Below are positions 39,046 to 52,348 of a DNA stretch of 64,000 bases, in pieces. The notes below the pieces were generated by a model. That model saw only the letters and a list, made by a program, of their open reading frames with translations. It had not been told where the DNA came from and did no database searches. The stretch spans positions 806,001 through 870,000 of the forward strand of contig NW_027480568.1 in assembly GCF_051401765.1 (NCBI RefSeq). Reading direction: 5' to 3'. This stretch comes from Calliopsis andreniformis. Taxonomy: Eukaryota > Arthropoda > Insecta > Hymenoptera > Andrenidae. Within the stretch, counting starts at the first letter, position 1. Each line of letters begins with the position of its first letter. Made by a program: the position numbers and the translations under genes.

Positions 39046-40187
39046 CCACAATCCTCAATCTTCAATCCTCAATCCTCAATCCTCAATCCTCAATCCTCAA
39101 TCCTCAATCTTCAATCCTCAATACTCAATCTTCAATCCTCAATCCTCAATCCTCAATCCTCAATCCTCAATCTTCAATCCTCAATACTCAATCTTCAATC
39201 CTCAATCCTCAATCCTCAATCCTCAATCCTCAATCCTCAATCTTAATCTTCAATCCTCAGTACTCAATCTTCAATCCTCAATCCACAATCCTCAATCGTC
39301 AATCCTCAATCTTCAATACCCAATACTCAATCTTCAATCCTCAATCCTCAATCCTCAATCCTCAATCCTCAATCCTCAATCGTCAATCTTCAATCCTCAA
39401 TACTCAATCTTCAATCCTCAATCCTCAATACTCAATACTCAATCCTCATTCTTCAATCCTCAATACCTAATCCTCAATCTTCAATCCTCAATCCTCAATC
39501 CTCAATCCTCAATACTCAATACTCAATCCTCATTCTTCAATCCTCAGTACCCAATCCTCAATCTTCAATCCTTAATCCTCAATTCTCAATCCTCAACCGT
39601 CAATCCTCAGACCTCAAACATCAATACTCAACCCTCAGTCCTCGTCCTCAATCCACAACCCCCAATACTCAATCCTCAATCTTCAATTCTCAATCCTCAA
39701 TCCTCAATCCACAATCCTGAATCCTCAATCCTGAATCCTCAACCTTCAGCCCTCAGTCCTCAACAATCAGTTGTCAATCCTCAATCCTCAAGAGAATATC
39801 ATCAATTCACAGTTTTCAATACTCAATACTCAATCTGCAATCTTCAAATCTCTATCCACAAACATCAATTCTCATCACTCAACCCTCAACACTCAGTCTT
39901 CAATCCTCAATACTCAATCCTCAATCCTCAATCCTCATTCTTCAATCCTGAATTCCCAATTCTCAATCTTCAATCCTCAATCCTCAATCCTCAATCCTCA
40001 ATTCTCAATCCTCAATCCTCAATCCTCAGACCTCAAACAGCAATACTCAACCCTCAGTCCTCGTCCTCAATCCACAACCATCAATCCTCAATCCTCAATA
40101 TTCAATCATCAATATTCAATCTTCAGTCCTCAATCCTCAATCCTCAATCCTCAATCCTCAATGTTCAATCCGCAATACCCAATCCTC
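39046..40187 (+). repeat. Segment joining left-edge type and 705-bp type sequence
   Basis: The first part (39046-39700) follows the marker order of 1-469 and 7031-7480. The second (39700-40187), with its anchor at 39797, follows the 705-bp unit, including the CTGAATTCCC variant. It is a mosaic of two known unit types with nothing unique in it. Confidence 0.72.
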
Positions 40188-43100
40188 AATCTTCTATCCG
40201 CAATCCTCAATACTCAATGCTCAATCCTCAATCCTCAATCCTCAATATTCAATCCCCAATACTCAATCTTCAATCCTCAATCCTCAATCCTCAATCCTCA
40301 ATCCTCAATCCTAATTCTTCAATCTTCAACACCCAATCCTCAATCTTCAATCCTCAATCCTCAATTCTCAATTCTCAATCCTCAATCCTCAATCCTCAGA
40401 CCTCAAACATCAATACTCAACCCTCAGTCCTCGTCCTCAACCCACAACTCTCAATCCTCGATCCTCAATCTTCAATCATCAATATTCAATCTTAAATCCT
40501 GAATCCTCAATCCTCAATACTCAATCCTCTATCCTCAATGTTCTATCCTCAATACGCAATCCTCAATCTTCAATCCTCAATCCTCAATCCTCAATCCTCA
40601 ATCCTCAATCCTCAATCGTCAATCATAATCTTCAATCCTCAGTACTCAATCTCCAATCCTCAATCCTCAATCCTCAATCCTCAATCCTCAATCTTCAATC
40701 CTCAATACTCAATCTTGTATCCTCAATCCTCAATCCTCAATCCTCAATCCTCAATCCTCAATCCTCAATCTTAATCTTCAATCCTCAGTACTCAATCTTC
40801 AATCCTCAATCCTCAATCCTCAATCCTCAATCCTCAATCTTCAATCCCCAATACTCAATCTTCAATCCTCAATCCTCAATCCTCAATCCTCAATCCTCAA
40901 TCCTCAATCCTCAATCGTCAATCTTCAATCCTCAATACTCAATCTTCAATCCTCAATCCTCAATACTCAATACTCAATACTCATTCTTCAATCATCAATA
41001 CCCAATCCTCAATCTTCAATCCTCAATCCTCAATCCTCAATCCTCAATCCTCAATCTTCAATCCTCAATCGTCAATCCTCCATCCACAATCCTCAATCTT
41101 CAATCCTCAATACTCAACCTTCAATCCTCAATCCTCAATCCTCAATACTCAATCCTCAATCCTCAATCCTCAATCGTCAACCTTCAATCCTCAATACTCA
41201 ATCTTCAATCCTCAATCCTCAACCCTCAATCCTCAATCCTCATTCTTCAATCCTCAATACCCAATCCTCAATCTTCAATCCTCAATCCTGAATCCTCAAT
41301 CATCAATCCTCAATCCTCAATCCTCAACCCTCAGACCTCAACCATCAATACTCAACCCTCAGTCCTCGTACTCAATCCACAACCCTCAATCCTCGATCCT
41401 CAACCTTCAATCATCAATATTCAATCTTCAATCCTCAATCCTCAATCCTCAATACTCAATACTCAATCCTCAATGCTCTATCCTCAATACGCAATCCTCA
41501 ATCTTCAATCCTCAATCCTCAATCCTCAACCCTCAATCCTCAATCCTCAACCTTAATCTTCAATCCTCAGTACTCAATCTTCAATACTCAATGCTGAATC
41601 CTCAATCCTCAATCCTCAATCTTCAATCCTCAATACTCAATCTTCAATCCTCAATCCTCATTCTTCAATCCTCAATCTTCAATCCTCAATCCTCAGTCCT
41701 CGATCCCCAATCTTCGATCCTCAATACTCAATCTTCAATCCTCCATCCTCAATCCTCAATCCTCAATCCTCAATCCTGAATCCTCAATCGTCAGGCTTCA
41801 ATGCTCAATACTCAATCTTCAATCCTCAATCCTCAATCCTCAATCCTCAATCCTCATTCTTCAATCCTCAATACCCAATCCTCAATCTTCAATCCTCAAT
41901 ACTCAATCCTCAATTCTCAATCCTCAATCCTCAGTCCTCAGTCCTCAAACCTCAATCCTCAACCCTCAGCCCTCATCCTCAATCCTTAATCGACAATCCT
42001 TAATCCTCAATCTTCTATCCTCAATACTCAATCTTCAATCCTGAATCCTCAATTATCAATCTTCAATCCTCAATTCTCAATCATCGATCCTCAATCTTGA
42101 ATCCTCAGTCCCCAATTCTCAATCTTCTATCCGCAATCCTCAATCCTCCCATCGTCAATCCTCAATACTCAGTCTGCAATCCTCAATCGTCAATACTCAA
42201 TCCTCAATCCTCAATCGTCAATCCTCAATACTGAATCTTCAATCCTCAACCCTCAATCCTCAATCCTCAATCCTCAATCCTCAATCCTCAATCGTCAATC
42301 TTCAATCCTCAATACTCAATCTTCTATCCTCAATCCTCACACCTGAATCCTCAATCCTCATTCTTCGATCCCCAATACCCAATTATCAATCTTCAATCCT
42401 CAATCCTCAATCCTCAATTCTCAATCCTCAATCCTCTGTCCTTAGTCCTCAAACCTCAATCCTCACCCCTCAGCCCTCATCCTCAATCCTCAATCCTCAA
42501 TCCTCAACCCTCAATCTTCAATCCTCAATACTCAATCTTCAATCCTCAATCCTCAGTCCTCAAACCTCAATTCTGAATCCTCAATCCTGAAACCTCAATC
42601 TTCAGACCTCAGTCCTCAACATTCAGTTGTCAATCCTCAATCCTCAATAGAATATCATCAATTCACAATTTTCAATACCCAATACTCAATCTGCAATCTT
42701 CAAATCTGTATCCAGAAACCTAAATTCTCATCACTCAACCCTCAACACTCAGTACTCAATGTTCAATCCTCATCCTCAATTTTGAATCTTCAATCCTTAA
42801 TACTGAATCTTCAATTCGCAATCCTCAATCACCAATCCTCAATCCTCAATCCTCAATCCTCAATCCTCAATCCTCAATCCTCATTCTTCAATCCTCTATC
42901 CTCAATCCTCAATCCTCAATCCTCGATCCTCAATCTTCAATCCTCAATACTCAATCTTCAGTCCTCCATCCTCAATCCTCAATCCTCAATCCTCAATCCT
43001 CAATCGTCATGCTTCAATGCTCAATACTCAATCTTCAATCCTCAATCCTCAATCCTCAATCCTCAATCCTCATTCTTCAATCCTCAATACCCAATCATCA

Positions 43101-43252
43101 ATCTTCAATCCTCAATCCTCAATCCTCAATTCTCAATCCTCAATCCTCAGTCCTCAGTCCTCAAACCTCAATCCTCAACCCTCAGATCTCATCCTCAATC
43201 CTTAATCGACAATCCTCAATCCTCAATCTTCTATCCTCAATACTCAATCTTC
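40188..43252 (+). repeat. 3,065-bp tandem duplication, unit 1
   Basis: Markers at 40217, 40538, 41591 and 41801 recur at 43282, 43603, 44656 and 44866, each exactly 3,065 bp on. By 42782/45854 the offset is 3,072 bp, so unit 2 gained, or unit 1 lost, one heptamer. Private markers of this family are CTCAATTTTGAATC, CTGTATCCAGAAACC and CCTCACCCCTCAGCCC. Confidence 0.92.
42615..42755 (+). repeat. Diverged anchor block, class CAATAGAATATCATC (8 copies)
   Basis: Copies lie at 42653, 45725, 52473, 57256, 60738, 61325, 62721 and 63602 (61325 reads TATCACC). The first four share CAACATTCAGTTGTC, CACAATTTTC and CTGTATCCAGAAAC. The last four belong to the right-hand subfamily and keep CACAGTTTTC. The class is confined to the right 22 kb of the window. 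Confidence 0.86.
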
Positions 43253-46200
43253 AATCTTCTATCCGCAATCCTCAATACTCAATGCTCAATCCTCAATTCT
43301 CAATCCTCAATATTCAATCCCCAATACTCAATCTTCAATCCTCAATCCTCAATCCTCAATCCTCAATCCTCAATCCTAATTCTTCAATCTTCAACACCCA
43401 ATCCTCAATCTTCAATCCTCAATCCTCAATTCTCAATTCTCAATCCTCAATCCTCAATCCTCAGACCTCAAACATCAATACTCAACCCTCAGTCCTCGTC
43501 CTCAATCCACAACTCTCAATCCTCGATCCTCAATCTTCAATCATCAATATTCAATCTTAAATCCTCAATCCTCAATCCTCAATACTCAATCCTCTATCCT
43601 CAATGTTCTATCCTCAATACGCAATCCTCAATCTTCAATCCTCAATCCTCAATCCTCAATCCTCAATCCTCAATCCTCAATCGTCAATCATAATCTTCAA
43701 TCCTCAGTACTCAATCTCCAATCCTCAATCCTCAATCCTCAATCCTCAATCCTCAATCTTCAATCCTCAATACTCAATCTTGTATCCTCAATCCTCAATC
43801 CTCAATCCTCAATCCTCAATCCTCAATCCTCAATCTTAATCTTCAATCCTCAGTACTCAATCTTCAATCCTCAATCCTCAATCCTCAATCCTCAATCCTC
43901 AATCTTCAATCCCCAATACTCAATCTTCAATCCTCAATCCTCAATCCTCAATCCTCAATCCTCAATCCTCAATCCTCAATCGTCAATCTTCAATCCTCAA
44001 TACTCAATCTTCAATCCTCAATCCTCAATACTCAATACTCAATACTCATTCTTCAATCATCAATACCCAATCCTCAATCTTCAATCCTCAATCCTCAATC
44101 CTCAATCCTCAATCCTCAATCTTCAATCCTCAATCGTCAATCCTCCATCCACAATCCTCAATCTTCAATCCTCAATACTCAACCTTCAATCCTCAATCCT
44201 CAATCCTCAATACTCAATCCTCAATCCTCAATCCTCAATCGTCAACCTTCAATCCTCAATACTCAATCTTCAATCCTCAATCCTCAACCCTCAATCCTCA
44301 ATCCTCATTCTTCAATCCTCAATACCCAATCCTCAATCTTCAATCCTCAATCCTGAATCCTCAATCATCAATCCTCAATCCTCAATCCTCAACCCTCAGA
44401 CCTCAACCATCAATACTCAACCCTCAGTCCTCGTACTCAATCCACAACCCTCAATCCTCGATCCTCAACCTTCAATCATCAATATTCAATCTTCAATCCT
44501 CAATCCTCAATCCTCAATACTCAATACTCAATCCTCAATGCTCTATCCTCAATACGCAATCCTCAATCTTCAATCCTCAATCCTCAATCCTCAACCCTCA
44601 ATCCTCAATCCTCAACCTTAATCTTCAATCCTCAGTACTCAATCTTCAATACTCAATGCTGAATCCTCAATCCTCAATCCTCAATCTTCAATCCTCAATA
44701 CTCAATCTTCAATCCTCAATCCTCATTCTTCAATCCTCAATCTTCAATCCTCAATCCTCAGTCCTCGATCCCCAATCTTCGATCCTCAATACTCAATCTT
44801 CAATCCTCCATCCTCAATCCTCAATCCTCAATCCTCAATCCTGAATCCTCAATCGTCAGGCTTCAATGCTCAATACTCAATCTTCAATCCTCAATCCTCA
44901 ATCCTCAATCCTCAATCCTCAATCCTCATTCTTCAATCCTCAATACCCAATCCTCAATCTTCAATCCTCAATACTCAATCCTCAATTCTCAATCCTCAAT
45001 CCTCAGTCCTCAGTCCTCAAACCTCAATCCTCAACCCTCAGCCCTCATCCTCAATCCTTAATCGACAATCCTTAATCCTCAATCTTCTATCCTCAATACT
45101 CAATCTTCAATCCTGAATCCTCAATTATCAATCTTCAATCCTCAATTCTCAATCATCGATCCTCAATCTTGAATCCTCAGTCCCCAATTCTCAATCTTCT
45201 ATCCGCAATCCTCAATCCTCCCATCGTCAATCCTCAATACTCAGTCTGCAATCCTCAATCGTCAATACTCAATCCTCAATCCTCAATCGTCAATCCTCAA
45301 TACTGAATCTTCAATCCTCAACCCTCAATCCTCAATCCTCAATCCTCAATCCTCAATCCTCAATCGTCAATCTTCAATCCTCAATACTCAATCTTCTATC
45401 CTCAATCCTCACACCTCAATCCTCAATCCTCATTCTTCGATCCCCAATACCCAATTATCAATCTTCAATCCTCAATCCTCAATCCTCAATTCTCAATCCT
45501 CAATCCTCTGTCCTTAGTCCTCAAACCTCAATCCTCACCCCTCAGCCCTCATCCTCAATCCTCAATCCTCAATCCTCAACCCTCAATCTTCAATCCTCAA
45601 TACTCAATCTTCAATCCTCAATCCTCAGTCCTCAAACCTCAATTCTGAATCCTCAATCCTGAAACCTCAATCTTCAGACCTCAGTCCTCAACATTCAGTT
45701 GTCAATCCTCAATCCTCAATAGAATATCATCAATTCACAATTTTCAATACCCAATACTCAATCTGCAATCTTCAAATCTGTATCCAGAAACCTAAATTCT
45801 CATCACTCAACCCTCAACACTCAGTACTCAATGTTCAATCCTCATCCTCAATTTTGAATCATCAATCCTTAATACTGAATCTTCAATTCGCAATCCTCAA
45901 TCACCAATCCTCAATCCTCAATCCTCAATCCTCAATCCTCAATCCTCAATCCTCATTCTTCAATCCTCTATCCTCAATCCTCAATCCTCAATCCTCGATC
46001 CTCAATCTTCAATCCTCAATACTCAATCTTCAGTCCTCCATCCTCAATCCTCAATCCTCAATCCTCAATCCTCAATCGTCATGCTTCAATGCTCAATACT
46101 CAATCTTCAATCCTCAATCCTCAATCCTCAATCCTCAATCCTCATTCTTCAATCCTCAATACCCAATCATCAATCTTCAATCCTCAATCCTCAATCCTCT

Positions 46201-46324
46201 ATTCTCAATCCTCAATCCTCAGTCCTCAGTCCTCAAACCTCAATCCTCAACCCTCAGATCTCATCCTCAATCCTTAATCGACAATCCTCAATCCTCAATC
46301 TTCTATCCTCAATACTCAATCTTC
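43253..46324 (+). repeat. 3,065-bp tandem duplication, unit 2
   Basis: Near-identical second unit, with its anchor at 45725 (unit 1: 42653). Visible differences include CACACCTGAATCC near 42350 against CACACCTCAATCC near 45412, and TTTTGAATCTTC against TTTTGAATCATC near 45854. The junction at about 43250 links CAATCTTCAATC to CTTCTATCCGCAATCC. Confidence 0.92.
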
Positions 46325-48670
46325 AATCCTGAATCCTCAGACTTCAAACATCAATACTCAACCCTCAGTCCTCGTCCTCAATCCACAACCCTCAATCCTC
46401 AATCCTCAATATACAGTCATTAATATTCAACCTTCAATCCTCAATCCTCAATCCTCTATCCTCAACACTCAATCCTCAATGTTCAATCCTCAATACCCAA
46501 TCCTCAGTCTTCAATCCTCAATCCTCAATCCTCAATCCTCAATCCTCAATCCTCAGTCCTCAAACATCAATCCTGAATCCTCAACCTTGAATCCTCAATC
46601 TTCAGCCCTAAGTCCTCAACAATCAGTTGTCAATCCTCAATCCTCAATAGAATATCCTCAATTCACAGTTTTCAATACTCAATACTCAATCTGCAATCTT
46701 CAGACCTCTATCCACAAGCATCAATTCTCATCACTCAACCCTCAATACTCAGTCCCCAATCCTCAACCTTCAATCCTCAATCCTCAATCATCAATCCTCA
46801 ATCTTAATCTTCAATCCTCAGTACTCAATCTTCAATCCTCAATCCTCAAACCTCAATCCTCAATCCTCAATCTTCAATCCTCAATACTCAATCTTCAATC
46901 CTCAATCCTCAATCCTCAATCTTCAATCCTCAATCGTCAATCCTCAATCCACAATCCTCAATCTTCAGTCCTCAATACTCAATCTTCAATCCTCAATCCT
47001 CAATCCTCAATCCTCAATCCTCAATCCTCAATCCTCAATCCTCAATTCTCAATCCTCAATCCTCAATCCTCAGACCTCAAACAGCAATACTCAACCCTCA
47101 GTCCTCGTCCTCAATCCACAACCATCAATCCTCAATCCTCAATATTCAACCATCAATATTCAATCTTCAGTCCTCAATCCTCAATCCTCAATCCTCAATC
47201 CTCAATGTTCAATCCGCAATACCCAATCCTCAATCTTCTATCCGCAATCCTCAATCCTCAATGCTCAATCCTCAATCCTCAATCCTCAATATACAATCCT
47301 CAATACTCAATCTTCAATCCTCAATCCTCAATCCTCAATCCTCAATCCTCAATCCTCATTCTTCAATCTTCAACACCCAATCCTCAATCCTCAATCCTCA
47401 ATCCTCAATCCTCAATCCTCAGTCCTCAAACATCAATCCTGAATCCTCAACCCTGAATCCTCAATCTTCAGCCCTAAGTCCTCAACAATCAGTTGTCAAT
47501 CCTCAATCCTCAGTAGAATATCCTCAATTCACAGTTTTCAATACTCAATACTCAATCTGCAATCTTCAGACCTCTATCCACAAGCATCAATTCTCATCAT
47601 TCAACCCTCAATACTCAGTCCCCAATCCTCAATCTTCAATCCTCAATCCTCAATCATCAATCCTCAATCTTAATCTTCAATCCTCAGTACTCAATCTTCA
47701 ATCCTCAATCCTCAAACCTCAATCCTCAATCCTCAATCTTCAATCCTCAATACTCAATCTTCAATCCTCAATCCTCAATCCTCAATCCTCAATCCTCAAT
47801 CCTCAATCCTCAATCGTCAATATTCAATGCTCAATACTCAATCTTCAATCCTCAATCCTCAATACTCAGTACTCAATCCTCATTCTTCAATCCTCAATAC
47901 CCAATCCTCAATCTTCAATCCTCAATCCTCAATTCTCAATCCTCAACCCTCAATCCTCAGACATCGAACATCAATACTCAACCCTCAGTCCTCGTCCTCA
48001 ATCCACAGCCCCCAATACTCAATCCTCAATCCTCAATCCTCAATCCTCAATCCTCAATCCTCATTCTTCAATCCTCAATACCCAATTCTCAATCTTCAAT
48101 CCTCAATCCTCAATCCTCAATTCTCAATCCTTAATCCTCAATCCTCAGACCTCAAACAGCAGTAGTCAACCCTCAGTCCTCGTCCTCAATCCACAACCAT
48201 CAATCCTAAATCCTCAATATTCAATCATCAATATTCAATCTTCAGTCCTCAATCCTCAATCCTCAATGTTCAATCCGCAATACCCAATCCTCAATCTTCT
48301 ATCCGCAATCCTCAATCCTCAATCCTCAATCCTCAATCCTCAATCCTCAATCCTCAATCTTCAATCCTCAATACTCAATCTTCAATCCTCAATCCTCAAT
48401 CCTCAATCCTCAATCCTCAATCCTCAATCTTAATCTTCAATCCTCAGTACTCAATCTTCAATCCTCAATCCACAATCCTCAATCGTCAATCCTCAATCTT
48501 CAATACCCAATACTCAATCTTCAATCCTCAATCCTCAATCCTCAATCCTCAATCCTCAATCCTCAATCCTCAATCGTCAATCTTCAATCCTCAATACTCA
48601 ATCTTCAATCCTCAATCCTCAATACTCAATACTCAATCCTCATTCTTCAATCCTCAATACCTAATCCTCA
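45601..48670 (+). repeat. 3.07-kb block, repeated at 52349-55425
   Basis: Anchors at 45725, 46653 and 47519 recur at 52473, 53401 and 54267, a constant offset of 6,748 bp. A 14-bp difference appears near 48255/55003. Its left end overlaps unit 2 of the 3,065-bp duplication, so this copying event used a different frame of the array. Confidence 0.9.
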
Positions 48671-50129
48671 ATCTTCAATCCTCAATCCTAAATCCTCAAT
48701 CCTCAATACTCAATACTCAATCCTCATTCTTCAATCCTCAGTACCCAATCCTCAATCTTCAATCCTCAATCCTCATTTCTCAATCCTCAACCCTCAATCC
48801 TCAGACCTCAAACATCAATACTCAACCCTCAGTCCTCGTCCTCAATCCACAACCCCCAATACTCAATCCTCAATCTTCAATTCTCAATCCTCAATCCTCA
48901 ATCCACAATCCTGAATCCTCAATCCTGAATCCTCAACCTTCAGCCCTCAGTCCTCAACAATCAGTTGTCAATCCTCAATCCTCAAGAGAGTATCATCAAT
49001 TCACAGTTTTCAATACCCAATACTCAATCTGCAATCTTCAAATCTCTATCCACAAACATCAATTCTCATCACTCAACCATCAACACTCAGTCTTCAATCC
49101 TCAATACTCAATCCTCAATCCTCAATCCTCAACCCTCAATCCTCAATCCTCATTCTTCAATCCTCAGTACCCAATCCTCAATCTTCAATCCTCAATCCTG
49201 AATCCTCAATCATCAATCCTCAATCCTCAATCCTCAATCCTCAGACCTCAACCATCAATACTCAACCCTCAGTCCTCGTACTCAACCAACAACCCTCAAT
49301 CCTCGATCCTCAACCTTCAATCATCAATATTCAATCTTCAATCCTCAATCCTCAATCCTCAATACTCAATACTCAATCCTCAATGTTCTATCCTCAATAC
49401 GCAATCCTCAATCTTCAATCCTCAATCCTCAATCCTCAATCCTCAACCCTCAATCCTCAATCCTCAACCTTGATCTTCAATCCTCAGTACTCAATCTTCA
49501 ATCCTCAATGCTGAATCCTCAATCCTCAATCCTCAACCTTCAATCCTCAATACTCAACCTTCAATCCTCAATCCTCAATCCTCAATCCTCAATCCTCAAA
49601 CCTCAATCCTCAATCTTAATCTTCAATCCTCATTACTCAATCTTCAATCCTCAATCCTCAATCCTCAATCCTCAAACCTCAATCTTCAATCCCCAATGCT
49701 CAACCTTCTATCCTCAATCCTCAACCTTCTATCCTCAATCCTCAATCCTCAATCCTCAATCCTCAATCCTCAATCCTCAATCGTCAATCTTCAATCCTCA
49801 ATACTCAATCTTCAATCCTCAATCTTCAATCCTCAATCCTCAATCCTCAATTCTCAATCCTCAATCCTCAGTCCTCAGTCCTCAAACCTCAATCCTCAAC
49901 CCTCAGCCCTCATCCACAATCCTTAATCGACAATCCTCAATCCTCAATCTTCTATCCTCAATACTCAATCTTCAATCCTGAATCCTCAATTATCAATCTT
50001 CAATCCTCAATTCTCAATCTTCGATCCTCAATCTTGAATCCTCAGTCCCCAATTCTCAATCTTCTATCCGCAATCCTCAATCCTCCCATCGTCAATCCTC
50101 AATCTTCAATCCCCAATGCTCAACCTTCT
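48671..50129 (+). repeat. Segment matching 8.4-9.85 kb
   Basis: The GAGAGTATCATC anchor at 48991 corresponds to 8713 (offset 40,278 bp), and the CTCAACCTTCTATCC markers at 49696 and 50116 correspond to 9411 and 9810. Offsets drift by 28 bp, a multiple of seven, across the segment. One heptamer group with CAACCTTCTATCC is doubled near 49703-49732. Confidence 0.8.
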
Positions 50130-50251
50130 ATCCTCAATCCTCAATCCTCAATCCTCAATCCTCAATCCTCAATCCTCAATCCTCAATCCTCAATCCTCAA
50201 TCCTCAATCCTCAATCCTCAATCCTCAATCCTCAATCCTCAATCCTCAATC
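50130..50251 (+). repeat. Longest uninterrupted pure AATCCTC run seen
   Basis: About 122 bp (17 units) without a single variant base. Elsewhere pure runs are mostly 3 to 8 units long. At the equivalent position near 9830 and 20390 the pure run is about seven units, so this one has probably expanded recently by slippage. Confidence 0.85.
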
Positions 50252-50945
50252 TTAATCTTCAATCCTCAGTACTCAATCTTCAATCCTTAATCCACAATCC
50301 TCAATCGTCAATCCTCAATCTTCAATACCCAATACTCAATCTTCAATCCTCAATCCTCAATCCTCAATCCTCAATCCTCAATCCTCAATCCTCAATCCTC
50401 AATCGTCAATCTTCAATCCTCAATACTCAATCTTCAATCCTCAATCCTCAATACTCAATACTCAATCCTCATTCTTCAATCCTCAATACCTAATCCTCAA
50501 TCTTCAATCCTCAATCCTCAATCCTCAATCCTCAATACTCAATACTCAATCCTCATTCTTCAATCCTCAGTACCCAATCCTCAATCTTCAATCCCCAATC
50601 CTCAATTCTCAATCCTCAACCGTCAATCCTCAGACCTCAAACATCAATACTCAACCCTCAGTCCTCGTCCTCAATCCACAACCCCCAATACTCAATCCTC
50701 AATCTTCAATTCTCAATCCTCAATCCTCAATCCACAATCCTGAATTCCCAATTCTCAATCTTCAATCCTCAATCCTCAATCCTCAATTCTCCATCCTCAA
50801 TCCTCAATCCTCAGACCTCAAACAGCAATACTCAACCCTCAGTCCTCGTCCTCAATCCACAACCATCAATACTCAATCCTCAATATTCAATCATCAATAT
50901 TCAATCTTCAGTCCTCAATCCTCAATCCTCAATCCTCAATCCTCA
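50252..50945 (+). repeat. Segment of 39.2-40.2 kb type with an internal deletion
   Basis: From the AATCTTAATCTTC element it follows 39241-39720, then near 50740 jumps from a CAATCCTGAAT context straight into TTCCCAATTCTC. In 39.7-40.0 kb these lie about 230 bp apart, and the diverged anchor normally found between them is missing. Confidence 0.72.
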
Positions 50946-52348
50946 ATGTTCAATCCGCAATACCCAATCCTCAATCTTCTATCCGCAATCCTCAATCCTC
51001 AATGCTCAATCCTCAATCCTCAATCCTCAATATTCAATCCCCAATACTCAATCTTCAATCCTCAATCCTCAATCCTCAATCCTCAATCCTCAATCCTCAT
51101 TCTTCAATCTTCAACACCCAATCCTCAATCTTCAATCCTCAATCCTCAATCCTCAATTCTCAATCCTCAATCCTCAATCCTCAGACATCAAACATCAATA
51201 CTCAACCCTCAGTCCTCGTCCTCAATCCACAACTCTCAATCCTCGATCCTCAATCTTCAATCATCAATATTCAATCTTAAATCCTCAATCCTCAATCCTC
51301 AATACTCAATCCTCTATCCTGAATGTTCTACCCTCAATACGCAATCCTCAATCTTCAATCCTCAATCCTCAATCCTCAATCCTCAATCCTCAATCCTCAA
51401 TCGTCAATCATAATCTTCAATCCTCAGTACTCAATCTCCAATCCTCAATCCTCAATCCTCAATCCTCAATCCTCAATCTTCAATCCTCAATACTCAATCT
51501 TGTATCCTCAATCCTCAATCCTCAATCCTCAATCCTCAATCCTCAACCCTCAGACCTCAACCATCAATACTCAACCCTCAGTCCTCGTACTCAATCCACA
51601 ACCCTCAATCCTCGATCCTCAACCTTCAATCATCAATATTCAATCTTCAATCCTCAATCCTCAATCCTCAATACTCAATACTCAATGCTCTATCCTCAAT
51701 ACGCAATCCTCAATCTTCAATCCTCAATCCTCAATCCTCAACCCTCAATCCTCAATCCTCAACCTTAATCTTCAATCCTCAGTACTCAATCTTCAATACT
51801 CAATGCTGAATCCTCAATCCTCAATCCTCAATCTTCAATCCTCAATACTCAATCTTCAATCCTCAATCCTCATTCTTCAATCCTCAATCTTCAATCCTCA
51901 ATCCTCAGTCCTCGATCCCCAATCTTCGATCCTCAATACTCAATCTTCAATCCTCCATCCTCAATCCTCAATCCTCAATCCTCAATCCTGAATCCTCAAT
52001 CGTCAGGCTTCAATGCTCAATACTCAATCTTCAATCCTCAATCCTCAATCCTCAATCCTCAATCCTCATTCTTCAATCCTCAATACCCAATCCTCAATCT
52101 TCAATCCTCAATACTCAATCCTCAATTCTCAATCCTCAATCCTCAGTCCTCAGTCCTCAAACCTCAATCCTCAACCCTCAGCCCTCATCCTCAATCCTTA
52201 ATCGACAATCCTTAATCCTCAATCTTCTATCCTCAATACTCAATCTTCAATCCTGAATCCTCAATTATCAATCTTCAATCCTCAATTCTCAATCATCGAT
52301 CCTCAATCTTGAATCCTCAGTCCCCAATTCTCAATCTTCTATCCGCAA
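50946..52348 (+). repeat. Third, internally deleted member of the 3,065-bp family
   Basis: The offset to unit 2 is 7,720 bp at 51323/43603 and 7,147 bp at 52013/44866, so roughly 570 bp is missing near 51540. At 52349 the sequence jumps on to the block that matches 45601, losing about 400 bp more. Both joins fall inside heptamer sequence. Confidence 0.8.
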
